Shown here piece after piece: positions 1 to 7,808 of a DNA stretch of 64,000 bases. The stretch's first letter is position 1. Each line of letters starts with the position of its first letter. A model generated the notes under the pieces. That model was not told the origin of the DNA. It did no database searches and worked only from the letters and a program-made list of their open reading frames with translations. Where the stretch lies: positions 118,058-182,057 of the forward strand of contig NZ_LMIE01000006.1 of assembly GCF_001428625.1 (NCBI RefSeq), read 5' to 3'. Position numbers and translations under genes: made by a program. Origin of the DNA: Hydrogenophaga sp. Root209 (GTDB lineage: Bacteria > Pseudomonadota > Gammaproteobacteria > Burkholderiales > Burkholderiaceae_C).

Positions 1-80
1 GCCCCCACGCTCCGCCGCTGCGCGGGTCGCTGCCCCCCAAGGGGGCTGTTTCGCCTTGGGGCGGCCCGGCGGCGAAACGC
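1..80. repeat. GC-rich intergenic repeat, copy 1 (type A)
   Basis: A block starting CCCCCACGCTC, followed by CGCTGCCCCC, AGGGGG and CGGCCCGGCGGCG, closely resembles a block at 21541-21617 between cheR and cheD. The CCCCC/GGGGG part can fold as a short hairpin. It lies upstream of fliL, presumably after the preceding flagellar gene. Such blocks look like a dispersed family of small structured elements; the family name is not known to me. Confidence 0.6.
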
Positions 81-106
81 TTAATAAGCGCCTTTTCAGG
101 CGCTTA
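78..106. other. Overlapping inverted repeats upstream of fliL
   Basis: TAAGCGCC (85-92) and GGCGCTTA (99-106) form a perfect 8-bp stem with a 6-nt loop. The same TAAGCG can instead pair with CGCTTA at 78-83, so two alternative hairpins compete. There is no T-run after the stem, so it is not a classic intrinsic terminator. It may end the upstream gene's transcript or protect the fliL message. Confidence 0.4.
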
Positions 107-209
107 TCCGGCGACCGGCACCCGGGCCCCCGCCCAATAATTCTTCAAACCCCACACGTTTTCCCTGTGTGACGCCCTCCTCCCAGCGAGGGCACCTTGA
201 AGGATGCCC

Positions 210-809
210 ATGTCTGCTGCCGCTGCCACCTCTGCCACCGCCACCGCTGCTCCCGCCGCGAAGCCGAAGAAAAGCAAGAAGCTGCTGTTCATCATCGTGG
301 GCGTGGTGTTGCTGGCGCTGATCGGTGCCGGTGCCGCCCTCTTCATCATGAAGAAGAACGCCGCCGCCGCGGACGACGAGTACGCGGACGATGAACCCGA
401 GGCCACCCACCAGGCCAAGGACCCCAAACACGCACCGGTGTTCCTGCCATTGGAGAACATGGTGGTCAACCTGGCCGACCCCGGTGGCACACGCTTTATC
501 CAGCTGGGCCTGACGCTGCAACTGCAGGACGCCAAGACCGAAGCCGACGTGAAGACCTACATGCCCAGCATCCGCAGCGACATCCTGTTGCTGATCTCGC
601 AGCGCACCGCCGACGAGATGCTGCAGGTGCAGGGCAAGGCCAAGCTGGCCAACGACATCATCGCGGCGATCTCCAAGGAAATGGGCTACGTGGTGGCCGG
701 GCACGACGCCGACGAGGTCGAAGGCGCGGTGAAAAAGAAAAAGAGGAAGGCCGCTGCGCCACCGAACCCCGTGCAGGCGGTGCTGTTCTCCAGCCTCATC
801 GTTCAGTAA
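210..809 (+). CDS. fliL: Flagellar basal body-associated protein FliL
   Basis: FliL is a single-span inner-membrane protein that surrounds the stator and supports flagellar torque. The 199-residue product has an Ala/Lys-rich cytoplasmic N-terminus, a transmembrane helix near residues 24-46 (LLFIIVGVVLLALIGAGA), an acidic linker, and the periplasmic FliL domain with the characteristic 'LENMVVNLADPGG' stretch. The start is chosen at 210 because GAAGG at 199-203 sits 6 nt upstream of it; the in-frame ATG at 204 abuts that ribosome-binding site. It is the first flagellar gene in the window and is followed 15 nt later by fliM, the usual order. Confidence 0.95.
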   Translation: MSAAAATSATATAAPAAKPKKSKKLLFIIVGVVLLALIGAGAALFIMKKNAAAADDEYADDEPEATHQAKDPKHAPVFLPLENMVVNLADPGGTRFIQLGLTLQLQDAKTEADVKTYMPSIRSDILLLISQRTADEMLQVQGKAKLANDIIAAISKEMGYVVAGHDADEVEGAVKKKKRKAAAPPNPVQAVLFSSLIVQ

Positions 810-824
810 CCGGCACGAACCACC

Positions 825-1829
825 ATGGCTGACGCATTTCTGTCCCAGGAAGAGATTGACGCCCTGCTTGAAGGCGTCACGGGCGAGAGCCAGAAGCTCG
901 CCAAGGAAGACGTGCCCACCGGCGGTGTGCGCGACTACAACCTGCAGAGTCAGGAGCGCATCGTGCGTGGGCGCATGCCCACCATGGAGATCGTCAACGA
1001 ACGTTTCTCGCGCAACCTGCGTCTGGGCCTCTTCAACTTCATTCGCCGCAGCCCCGAGATCTCGGTGGGTGCCGTGCAGGTGCAGAAGTACAGCGCCTTC
1101 CTGCGCGAACTCGTGGTGCCGACCAACTTCAACATCATGGCCATCCGCCCGCTGCGCGGCAACGGCCTGGTGGTGTGCGAGCCCACCTTGCTGTTCGGCG
1201 TGATCGACAGCCTTTTTGGCGGCAACGGCAAGTTCCACACCCGCATCGAAGGCCGCGACTTCTCGCCCACCGAACAGCGCGTGATCAACCGCCTCGTGGA
1301 CGTGGTGGCCGAGGAATACAAGAAGGCCTGGCGCGGCGTGTACCCGATCGAGCTGGCCTACCAGCGCTCGGAGATGCAGCCCCAGTTCGCCACCATCGCC
1401 ACGCCCAGCGAAATCGTGGTCTCCACCAGCTTCACGCTGGAGATCGGCGACATCACCGGCTCACTGCACATCTGCATGCCCTACGCCACGCTGGAGCCGA
1501 TCCGCGATGTGCTGTATTCCAGCGTGCAGGGCGACGCCATCGAGGTCGACCGCCGCTGGGTCAAGCTGCTGAGCCACGAGATCCAGGCCGCCGAGGTGAC
1601 CATGGTCGCCGAGCTGGCACAGACGGACGCCACGGTGGAGCAACTGCTCGCCATGCAGATCGGCGACTTCATCGAACTCGACCGCAACCCCACCATCCAG
1701 GCCCATGTGGATGGGGTGCCGATTTTCGAGGGCCAATACGGCACCCACAAGGGCAAATACGCACTTCGCGTGGAGCGCAATCTGCGCGGAATCGATACGA
1801 ACTGGCTCGGAGAAAACCATGTCCACTGA
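825..1829 (+). CDS. fliM: Flagellar motor switch protein FliM
   Basis: FliM forms the middle of the cytoplasmic C-ring and receives phospho-CheY. The 334-residue length is normal. The N-terminal CheY-binding peptide is visible as LSQEEIDALL at residues 6-15. The CheC-like middle domain follows, with the FLRELVVPTNFN region near residue 90 and the GNGKFHTRIEGRDF segment near 136, then a C-terminal SpoA domain that pairs with FliN. The stop overlaps the fliN start by 11 bp in another frame, indicating translational coupling. No strong Shine-Dalgarno sequence is seen, so coupling to fliL is likely. Confidence 0.97.
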   Translation: MADAFLSQEEIDALLEGVTGESQKLAKEDVPTGGVRDYNLQSQERIVRGRMPTMEIVNERFSRNLRLGLFNFIRRSPEISVGAVQVQKYSAFLRELVVPTNFNIMAIRPLRGNGLVVCEPTLLFGVIDSLFGGNGKFHTRIEGRDFSPTEQRVINRLVDVVAEEYKKAWRGVYPIELAYQRSEMQPQFATIATPSEIVVSTSFTLEIGDITGSLHICMPYATLEPIRDVLYSSVQGDAIEVDRRWVKLLSHEIQAAEVTMVAELAQTDATVEQLLAMQIGDFIELDRNPTIQAHVDGVPIFEGQYGTHKGKYALRVERNLRGIDTNWLGENHVH

Positions 1830-2241
1830 CACCCCTTCGCAAGAATCCATTGCCGACGACTGGGCGCAAGCCCTGGAAGAGCAGTCAAGCACCAGCGGTG
1901 GCGCCAATGACGGCCCGCACGTGTTCGAGTCCAACGCCACGCCCATCCCCTCGGGCGCGGCCGGCGGCAACCCGATGCACGACATCCAGATGGTGCTGGA
2001 CATCCCGGTGCAGCTCTCGGTGGAACTCGGCCGCACCCGCGTGCCGATCAAGTACATCCTGCAGCTCGCGCAGGGCTCCATCGTCGAGCTCGATGCGCTC
2101 GCCGGGGAACCCATGGACGTGCTGGTCAACGGCTACCTGATCGCCCAGGGCGAGGTGGTGGTGGTGAACGACAAGTTCGGCATCCGCCTGACGGACATCG
2201 TGACACCTTCGGAACGCATGCGCAGAGTTAGCAGGACGTGA
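1819..2241 (+). CDS. fliN: Flagellar motor switch protein FliN
   Basis: FliN forms the base of the C-ring and docks export cargo. The 140-residue protein has a polar, Ser/Asp-rich N-terminal third and a C-terminal SpoA domain from about residue 55 (DIQMVLDIPVQLSVELGRT) to the end, including 'QLAQGSIVELDALAGEPMDV' and 'GEVVVVNDKFGIRLTDIV'. The ATG at 1819 is chosen because it overlaps the end of fliM and gives a normal FliN length; the in-frame ATG at 1705 lies deep inside fliM. A perfect hairpin (2235-2255) begins at its stop codon, followed directly by an intergenic repeat. Confidence 0.97.
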   Translation: MSTDTPSQESIADDWAQALEEQSSTSGGANDGPHVFESNATPIPSGAAGGNPMHDIQMVLDIPVQLSVELGRTRVPIKYILQLAQGSIVELDALAGEPMDVLVNGYLIAQGEVVVVNDKFGIRLTDIVTPSERMRRVSRT

Positions 2242-2255
2242 CCGCAGGTCACGTC
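2235..2255. other. Perfect hairpin at the fliN stop codon
   Basis: GACGTGACC (2235-2243) and GGTCACGTC (2247-2255) form a 9-bp perfect stem with a GCA loop that includes the fliN stop codon. No U-tract follows. It sits directly before repeat copy 2 and could stabilise the 3' end of a processed fliLMN message or reduce read-through into fliO. The role is inferred. Confidence 0.45.
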
Positions 2256-2340
2256 ACCCCCCGCGCCGCCTTCGGCGTCACCCCCCTGGCAAGGGGGCGA
2301 TGCCTGAGGCCCGGCAAAGCCGGTTCCTCGGCATCCCTGG
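2255..2340. repeat. GC-rich intergenic repeat, copy 2 (type B)
   Basis: Three small stems lie in series: a CGCCTTCGGCG-type stem, CCCCCTGGCAAGGGGG, and CCGGCAAAGCCGG enclosed by GAGG/CCTC pairing. The same arrangement with scattered substitutions recurs at 2726-2810 between fliO and fliP. The element carries an in-frame ATG (2300) and open frame that run into fliO, so the fliO reading frame can be falsely extended by 24 codons. Confidence 0.65.
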
Positions 2341-2371
2341 CCTGAAACCTTTCACTCGAAGACCCCTTCCC

Positions 2372-2722
2372 ATGTTGCAAAACGCGATGCCCGCGCTGCT
2401 GTTGCTTGCCCTGATGGTGGGCATGGCCTTCGCCCTGAAGTGGGCGCGCCGCCGTCTGCCGGGTATTGCCGGCCACAGCGGCCCGGCACTGCGCGTGCTC
2501 TCCAGCCTGTCGCTGGGCCCGCAGCAACGCGTGGTCACGGTGCAGGTGGGTGACGGCGCCGACCGCATCTGCCTGGTGCTGGGCGTTGCCTCGGGCAGCG
2601 TGACCGCGCTGCACCAGATGCCGCTGCCGGCCGATCTGCCCGCCGTGCCGGTGGATCCCGCTGCACCCGCCACCGGCTTTGCAGCACGCCTCTCACAACT
2701 CATGAAGGCCCCGAATGCGTGA
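2372..2722 (+). CDS. fliO: Flagellar biosynthetic protein FliO
   Basis: FliO is a small membrane scaffold for assembly of the FliP ring of the export gate. The 116-residue product has an N-terminal transmembrane helix (residues 6-21, [17 protein letters not shown]) and a basic segment, then a cytoplasmic domain with '[19 protein letters not shown]', typical of FliO. Start 2372 is preferred over the upstream in-frame ATG at 2300 because the extra 24 codons are translated from the intergenic repeat. Its stop overlaps the fliP ATG (ATGCGTGA, 8 bp). FliO is poorly conserved, so position in the operon carries much of the call. Confidence 0.9.
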   Translation: MLQNAMPALLLLALMVGMAFALKWARRRLPGIAGHSGPALRVLSSLSLGPQQRVVTVQVGDGADRICLVLGVASGSVTALHQMPLPADLPAVPVDPAAPATGFAARLSQLMKAPNA

Positions 2723-3596
2723 ACCGGCCCCCCCCCTCCGCGCTTCGCGCGACCCCCTGCAGGGGGCGGTGCCTGCGGCCCGGCAAAACCGGTTCCGCGG
2801 CACCACTGGGTTGGGCGTGTTCGCACGCCTGCTGCTGCTGGCTTTCACTCTGTGCGCAGCCGGCGCATGGGCCCAGGCCCTGCCCATTCCCGCCGTGCCG
2901 GCTGCGGCAACCGCCACCACCGGTCCGTCGCTGCCGCTGATGATCGGCCAGGGCACTGGCAGCACCAGTTATTCGGTGCCGATCCAGACGCTGCTGTTCT
3001 TCACCGCGCTCTCGTTCCTGCCGGCCGTGCTGCTGCTCATGACGGGTTTCACCCGCATCGTGATCGTGCTCTCGCTGTTGCGCCAGGCACTCGGCACGCA
3101 GTCGGCCCCGCCCAACCAGGTGATCGTCGGCCTCTCGCTGTTCCTCACCCTGTTCGTGATGGGCCCCACGCTGGACAAGGTGTACGCCGACGCCTACGAG
3201 CCCTACTCGCGCAACGCCATCACATTCGACCAGGCGCTGGAGCGCGGCCAGGGTCCCATGCGCGCCTTCATGCTCAAGCAGACGCGCCAGTCCGACTTTG
3301 AACTCTTCGCCAAGCTGGCCAAGCTGCCGAACGACGTGACGGCAGAGAACGCACCGTTTCGCGTGCTGGTGCCGGCCTTCGTCACCAGCGAGCTCAAGAC
3401 CGCGTTCCAGATCGGTTTCATGATCTTCATCCCCTTCCTGGTGATCGACATGGTGGTGGCCAGCGTGCTGATGTCGCTGGGCATGATGATGCTGTCGCCG
3501 GTGCTGGTGGCGCTGCCGTTCAAGCTGATGTTGTTCGTTCTCGCCGACGGCTGGAACCTGCTCATCGGTTCCCTCGCCGCATCGTTTGCACAGTAG
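2715..3596 (+). CDS. fliP: Flagellar export gate protein FliP
   Basis: FliP forms the pentameric core of the flagellar type III export gate. From about residue 36 the protein shows a signal-peptide-like segment ending at AGAWAQ, then the FliP body with [37 protein letters not shown] and the C-terminal membrane hairpin ([20 protein letters not shown]). The ATG at 2715 overlaps the fliO stop, but codons 4-31 are translated from repeat copy 3. A GTG at 2817 (or TTG at 2811) would give 259-261 residues, closer to the family's usual ~245, with the signal peptide at the very N-terminus. Identity is certain; the start is not. Confidence 0.95.
   Translation: MREPAPPLRASRDPLQGAVPAARQNRFRGTTGLGVFARLLLLAFTLCAAGAWAQALPIPAVPAAATATTGPSLPLMIGQGTGSTSYSVPIQTLLFFTALSFLPAVLLLMTGFTRIVIVLSLLRQALGTQSAPPNQVIVGLSLFLTLFVMGPTLDKVYADAYEPYSRNAITFDQALERGQGPMRAFMLKQTRQSDFELFAKLAKLPNDVTAENAPFRVLVPAFVTSELKTAFQIGFMIFIPFLVIDMVVASVLMSLGMMMLSPVLVALPFKLMLFVLADGWNLLIGSLAASFAQ
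2726..2810. repeat. GC-rich intergenic repeat, copy 3 (type B)
   Basis: This matches the element at 2255-2340 in order and spacing: GCGCTTCGCGC stem, CCCCCTGCAGGGGG, then CCGGCAAAACCGG within GCGG/CCGC pairing. Here it is open throughout in the fliP frame and continuous with the ATG that overlaps the fliO stop, so the element may be translated as the first ~30 residues of FliP. Confidence 0.65.
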
Positions 3597-3604
3597 GTAA
3601 GAAC

Positions 3605-3874
3605 ATGGATCCACAAGCCGCTCTCACGATGGCGCAGAACGCGCTCTTCATGCTGCTCATGGTGGCCGCGCCGGTGCTGGCCACGGTGCTCGCGGTGGGT
3701 CTGGTGGTGAGTCTGTTCCAGGCCATCACGCAGATCCACGAGGCCACGCTGGCCTTCGTGCCCAAGCTGATCGCGGCCATCGCGGTGTTCGCCATCGCCG
3801 GTCCCTGGATGATGACGACCATGGTCGAGTTCATCCGCAGCACGATCCTCTCCATTCCGAACTACGCGATCTGA
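3605..3874 (+). CDS. fliQ: Flagellar export gate protein FliQ
   Basis: FliQ is a small two-helix membrane subunit that winds around the FliP/FliR gate. The 89-residue product is exactly family size: a short amphipathic N-terminus, a first hydrophobic hairpin (ALFMLLMVAAPVLATVLAVG), the conserved 'LFQAITQIHEATLAFVPK' linker, and a second helix (IAAIAVFAIAGPWMMTTM). It starts 8 nt after fliP and lies 22 nt before fliR. Confidence 0.96.
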   Translation: MDPQAALTMAQNALFMLLMVAAPVLATVLAVGLVVSLFQAITQIHEATLAFVPKLIAAIAVFAIAGPWMMTTMVEFIRSTILSIPNYAI

Positions 3875-3896
3875 TCGCGCGCCGGACACACTGACC

Positions 3897-4664
3897 ATGC
3901 CCACGTTCACCGAAGCGCAGGTGATGGCGCTGGTCTCGCCGGTGTTCTGGCCCTTTCTGCGCATCCTCGCGGTCTTCTCCAGCGCGCCGATCTTTTCCTC
4001 GCGCTCGGTACCGCTGCGCACGCGCGTGGCGCTGGCCTTCCTGGTCGCGGTGTGCGCTCAGGCCGGCCTCACCGACCAGCCCATGATCGCGATCAACGAT
4101 CCGCAGGCGTTCTCGGTCGTGATGCAGCAGGTGGTGGTGGGCATCGCCATCGGCCTGGCGGTGCGCATCGTGTTCGCCTCGGTGGAGCTGGCCGGCGAGA
4201 TCATCGGTCTTCAGATGGGCCTGAACTTCGCGGGCTTCTTCGATCCCTCGACCAACGCGCAGTCGAGCACCGTGGGCCGCTTCTTCGGCAACACCACCAT
4301 GCTGCTGTTCGTGGTGATGGGCGGCCACCTCATGCTGCTGCAGGCGGTGATCGCCAGTTTCAACACCTTCCCCGTGGGCGGCGGCGCGCTCGACTCGATC
4401 AACCGCATGCAACTGCACGAGCTCGGCGCCGTGGTGTTCCGCTACGGCCTGTGGATCGCGCTGCCCATGATTGCCATGCTGCTGTTCGTCAACATCGTGC
4501 TGGGCTTTGTCTCGCGCATCGCGCCGCAGATGAACGCATTCGCCATCGGCTTCCCGCTCACGCTCTCGGCCGGTCTGGTGGGCATTGCGTTCACGCTGCC
4601 CATGCTGGACGCACCGGTGCTCGCGCTGATGAAGCTGGCCACCGAGATCTTCACCGGGGGTTGA
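3897..4664 (+). CDS. fliR: Flagellar export gate protein FliR
   Basis: FliR is the single-copy membrane subunit that completes the FliP5Q4R1 export gate. The 255-residue length is normal. Several hydrophobic helices are visible, with family features FWPFLRILAVFSSAPIFSSR near residue 20, 'GLQMGLNFAGFFDPSTNAQSS' near 105, and a conserved C-terminal 'APQMNAFAIGFPLTLSAGL' motif. It ends the flagellar run. flhB, often adjacent in other genomes, is not in the window, and the next gene is on the opposite strand. Confidence 0.96.
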   Translation: MPTFTEAQVMALVSPVFWPFLRILAVFSSAPIFSSRSVPLRTRVALAFLVAVCAQAGLTDQPMIAINDPQAFSVVMQQVVVGIAIGLAVRIVFASVELAGEIIGLQMGLNFAGFFDPSTNAQSSTVGRFFGNTTMLLFVVMGGHLMLLQAVIASFNTFPVGGGALDSINRMQLHELGAVVFRYGLWIALPMIAMLLFVNIVLGFVSRIAPQMNAFAIGFPLTLSAGLVGIAFTLPMLDAPVLALMKLATEIFTGG

Positions 4665-4688
4665 ACGACCGGCACATCCGCAGACGGG

Positions 4689-5291
4689 TCAGCGCAGCGA
4701 CGCCAGGTGCGCGGCCAGCGACTCGATCTCGGCATTGCTGAGATCGGCAAGGAGCGGATCCGGCTTCGCGGCCGTTCCGTGCGACCGGCGGCCGCCTCGC
4801 ATCAGCTGCAACGACCATGCCGTGTAACGCGCCCTTTGCCCGCCGAGCCGTGCTGCGCCGGCGTTCGTCCCCTGCAACGCCGGCCCGTGGCAGTCGGCGC
4901 ATCGCAGGCGATCGACCAACGCGCGGCCGGCATCGCTGCCGGACGATTCCGTTGTGCGCGGTGGCAGCAGCGCCGCATAGTGTTCGGCGAGGTCGTCGAC
5001 ATCCTGTTCGCTCAACTCCTGCGCCAGGCTCACCATCACCGGGGCGGTTCGCTTGTGCTCGCGGAAGGCGCGCCACTGCGCAATGAAAGCGGCCTTCGGC
5101 TGCCCTTCAAGCAACGGAAGCGTGGAGTGGATCGTTTCCGTGGATGAGTGGCAGGAGACGCAGCGCGCCGCGGCGAGCCGTGCGCCGGATGCAGCGTCGC
5201 CGGCCATCGCTCCGTGCGCGACCAGGAGGCAGCCTGACAGCGCAGCAGCCGCAGCTGCGTGCCTGGAACGGTCAGTGATCGAGCACAGCAT
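4689..5291 (-). CDS. Periplasmic dihaem cytochrome c (c4-like)
   Basis: An electron-carrier protein exported to the periplasm. Start 5291 gives 200 residues with a signal peptide (Ala-rich core, cleavage near AMA-GD at residue 30). There are two CXXCH haem motifs, CVSCH at 44-48 and CADCH at 131-135, each heading a small cytochrome c domain, the layout of c4-type dihaem cytochromes. An upstream in-frame start adds 30 residues before the signal peptide and is unlikely. It is convergent with fliR and is followed upstream by a LysR gene on the same strand. The electron donor and acceptor cannot be told from the context. Confidence 0.85.
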   Translation of the reverse strand: MLCSITDRSRHAAAAAALSGCLLVAHGAMAGDAASGARLAAARCVSCHSSTETIHSTLPLLEGQPKAAFIAQWRAFREHKRTAPVMVSLAQELSEQDVDDLAEHYAALLPPRTTESSGSDAGRALVDRLRCADCHGPALQGTNAGAARLGGQRARYTAWSLQLMRGGRRSHGTAAKPDPLLADLSNAEIESLAAHLASLR

Positions 5292-5441
5292 TCGTGGTCC
5301 GGCGGATCTGGAGCAGCAAGGATACTGATTCGCGTTGTCCAACGCGATGCAGACCTCCATGTCTGCAGGATATCTGGCCACATCGCTGAGGCGGCTGCGT
5401 TCAGACGCAGGCCGTGCAACGGGTGCAGACCGTCACCGTTT

Positions 5442-6437
5442 TCAAGCTCGACCGCAGGCCGCGCCGGGGGATGTCGCAAGGGGGATGATGGCCACCGCCG
5501 CGCCCTGCAAGACCAGAGGGGCGGCTTCCCGCATGGCCGCCACGAAACGGCGCAGCCGGGCCGGATAGAAGCGTGCGTACGGATAGGTGAGGTACAGCGG
5601 CAGCGACGGCGCCTGCCATTCAGGTGCCAGCCGCAAGAGCCGCCCCGCAGCGATGTCGTCCGCCACCATCCAGGCCGAGACAATCACCGCGCCCAGGCCC
5701 GCGAGAGCCGCATTGCGACAGACGTACAGGTTGTCCGAACTCAGCCTCGGACGGATCGCGAACTGCCGGATCTCACCGGTGGCAGCGTGCGTCAGCGAGA
5801 CCTCGTTGCGGTAGTAGGTGCGCAGCGCCAGCCAGGGCAGGTCCGAGAGCGCCTGCGCATGCTGCGGCACCGGCGCACCCTGCAGCACGGCCGGGGAGGC
5901 CACCACGATGCGCGGCACGTCCACCAACTTGATCGCCACCACCGCAGGATCGCGCACCTCGCCGACCTGCAGCGCGCAGTCGATGCCCTCGCCAATCATG
6001 TCGTGTACGTCGTCGCGCAGCAGCCACTCCACGCTCATCAGCGGGTGGGCGTGCAGGAACTCGGCCAGCGGCCGCACGAACTGCTCCTGCCCGAAGGCGT
6101 GGGGCGCGAGCACGCGCAGGCTGCCCTTGGGCTCATCGCCGACACCACGCAACTCGGCCTCGAAGGCCTCCCAGTTCTCCAGCAGGACCTTGGCGCGCTC
6201 GAAGCAACGCTCGCCATCCTCCGTCAGGCGCATGGCGCGGGTGGAACGTTGCAACAGGCGCACGCCCAACGTGCGCTCCAGCGCCTGCAGCCGCCGGCTG
6301 ACGGTGGGTTGCGTGGTGTTGAGCTGGGCCGCGGCGCCCGACAGACTGCCCGCCTCCACGATGCGCACGAAGGTCTGCATCAGGTCCAACCGGTCTCCGG
6401 CGGCAGACGTTGCGGGTGGTGGCTGGACGTTTTTCAT
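5442..6437 (-). CDS. LysR-family transcriptional regulator
   Basis: A 331-residue one-component regulator. The winged helix-turn-helix lies at about residues 20-78 (LMQTFVRIVEAGSLSGAAAQL, then 'TQPTVSRRLQALERTLGVRLLQRSTR'), followed by a co-inducer-binding domain. The sequence is typical of the CrgA-like subgroup. The ATG at 6437 is chosen over an upstream one that would extend into the promoter region. It is transcribed divergently from the MFS transporter gene at 6534 with 96 nt between them, so it probably controls that transporter. The C-terminal ~25 residues (Ala/Gly-rich) look like a poorly conserved extension. Confidence 0.9.
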   Translation of the reverse strand: MKNVQPPPATSAAGDRLDLMQTFVRIVEAGSLSGAAAQLNTTQPTVSRRLQALERTLGVRLLQRSTRAMRLTEDGERCFERAKVLLENWEAFEAELRGVGDEPKGSLRVLAPHAFGQEQFVRPLAEFLHAHPLMSVEWLLRDDVHDMIGEGIDCALQVGEVRDPAVVAIKLVDVPRIVVASPAVLQGAPVPQHAQALSDLPWLALRTYYRNEVSLTHAATGEIRQFAIRPRLSSDNLYVCRNAALAGLGAVIVSAWMVADDIAAGRLLRLAPEWQAPSLPLYLTYPYARFYPARLRRFVAAMREAAPLVLQGAAVAIIPLATSPGAACGRA

Positions 6438-6533
6438 GCGTGCATCGTATATCTGAAGTGCCGATCCGCCGTCTACCGCTTGGCCAAAGGGCATGTCAGA
6501 GTCGTAACCACTCCAAAAGCAAGGGTTTCCACC

Positions 6534-7769
6534 ATGTCACTCATCCGCACAGCGAATACCGACAACAAGGCGCATGCCGCCGACGCCGGGTTGTCTCCAG
6601 GCCTTACCCTCCTGCTCGCCACCGGCGCCGGCCTGGGCGTGGCTTCGATCTACTACAGCCAGCCGATGCTGGGCGTGCTCGGCGAGGACACCGGTGCCAG
6701 CGCCCAGACGTTGGGCCTCGTGCCCACGCTGACGTTGCTGGGCTACGCGCTCGGCATCCTGCTGACCTCCCCGCTCGGGGACCGCCACGACCGCCGCACA
6801 CTCATCCTCATCAAGGTGGTGCTGCTCGTCGCCAGCCTGCTGGCAGCGGCGATGTCACCCTCGGTGGCGATGCTGCTCGCCGCCAGCCTGGCCATGGGCG
6901 TGGCCGCCTCGCTCGCGCAGGACATCGTGCCGGCCGCCGCCACGCTTGCACCCGAGGCCGAGCGCGGCAAGGTCGTGGGCACGGTGATGACCGGGCTGCT
7001 GCTGGGCATCCTGCTCTCGCGCGTGGTCGCCGGCTTCACCGCCGAACACCTGGGTTGGCGCGCCACCTTCCTCGGCGCCGCGCTGGCCACCACCGTGCTG
7101 GGCGCGGCCCTGTGGCGGTTCCTGCCGCACTTCAAGCCCACCACCCAGCTCGGCTACGGCGCGCTGCTGGGCTCGCTGCTGACGCTGTGGCGGCAACACA
7201 CCGCGCTGCGCCGCGCCGTGTCCGCGCAGGCCTTGCTCGCGGTGGGCTTCAGCGCCGTGTGGTCCACGCTGGCCATCTGGCTGCACGGCGCCCCGTTCCA
7301 TCTCGGCGCGTCGGCCGCCGGCGCCTTCGGTCTGGCGGGTGCGGCCGGCGCGCTGGCCGCGCCGCTGATGGGCCGCCTGGCCGATCGCCATGGTGCGCAC
7401 GCCATCACCTTGTTGGGCAGTGGCATCGCGGCGGTGTCGTTCGCGGCCATGGCACTGACCCCCTGGCTGCCGCACGATCTGCAACTGGTGTGGCTGGCCG
7501 CCACCGTGCTCGGCTTCGACCTGGGCTTCCAGTCCGCGCTGATCGCGCACCAGACCCTGATCTACGGGATCGACCCCGGCGCGCGCAGCCGCCTGAACGC
7601 GGTGCTGTTCGTCTCGATGTTCAGCGGCATGGCGTTGGGCGCAGCACTGGCGAGCGCGCTGTTTGCGCACTGGGGCTGGATGGCGGTGAGTGCGTTGGCG
7701 AGCGGGGCTGCCGTGCTGGCGCTGGTGGTGAGGTGGATGCCGGTGGGCGGTGCCACGCAACCCAACTGA
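6534..7769 (+). CDS. MFS transporter (drug/sugar efflux type)
   Basis: A 411-residue inner-membrane permease with twelve predicted helices. The N-terminal half carries the MFS motif A loop ('GDRHDRRTLILIK', residues ~80-92) and 'SIYYSQPMLGVLGED', typical of the AraJ/YgaY-like efflux branch. A second motif-A-like loop (GRLADRHGAHAITLLG) is near residue 280. The start 6534 follows the divergent LysR promoter region; the frame is open further upstream but lies antisense to that lysR. The substrate is unknown; divergent LysR control suggests export of a small aromatic or toxic compound. Confidence 0.88.
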   Translation: MSLIRTANTDNKAHAADAGLSPGLTLLLATGAGLGVASIYYSQPMLGVLGEDTGASAQTLGLVPTLTLLGYALGILLTSPLGDRHDRRTLILIKVVLLVASLLAAAMSPSVAMLLAASLAMGVAASLAQDIVPAAATLAPEAERGKVVGTVMTGLLLGILLSRVVAGFTAEHLGWRATFLGAALATTVLGAALWRFLPHFKPTTQLGYGALLGSLLTLWRQHTALRRAVSAQALLAVGFSAVWSTLAIWLHGAPFHLGASAAGAFGLAGAAGALAAPLMGRLADRHGAHAITLLGSGIAAVSFAAMALTPWLPHDLQLVWLAATVLGFDLGFQSALIAHQTLIYGIDPGARSRLNAVLFVSMFSGMALGAALASALFAHWGWMAVSALASGAAVLALVVRWMPVGGATQPN

Positions 7770-7808
7770 CGGGCGATCCCCTCGCCGCCATGCAGCATTC
7801 GTCATACC

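Noticed and set aside
2300-2371. Upstream start for fliO
   Set aside because: The 24 extra codons come from the intergenic repeat, which is duplicated elsewhere; the ATG at 2372 directly precedes the FliO membrane helix.
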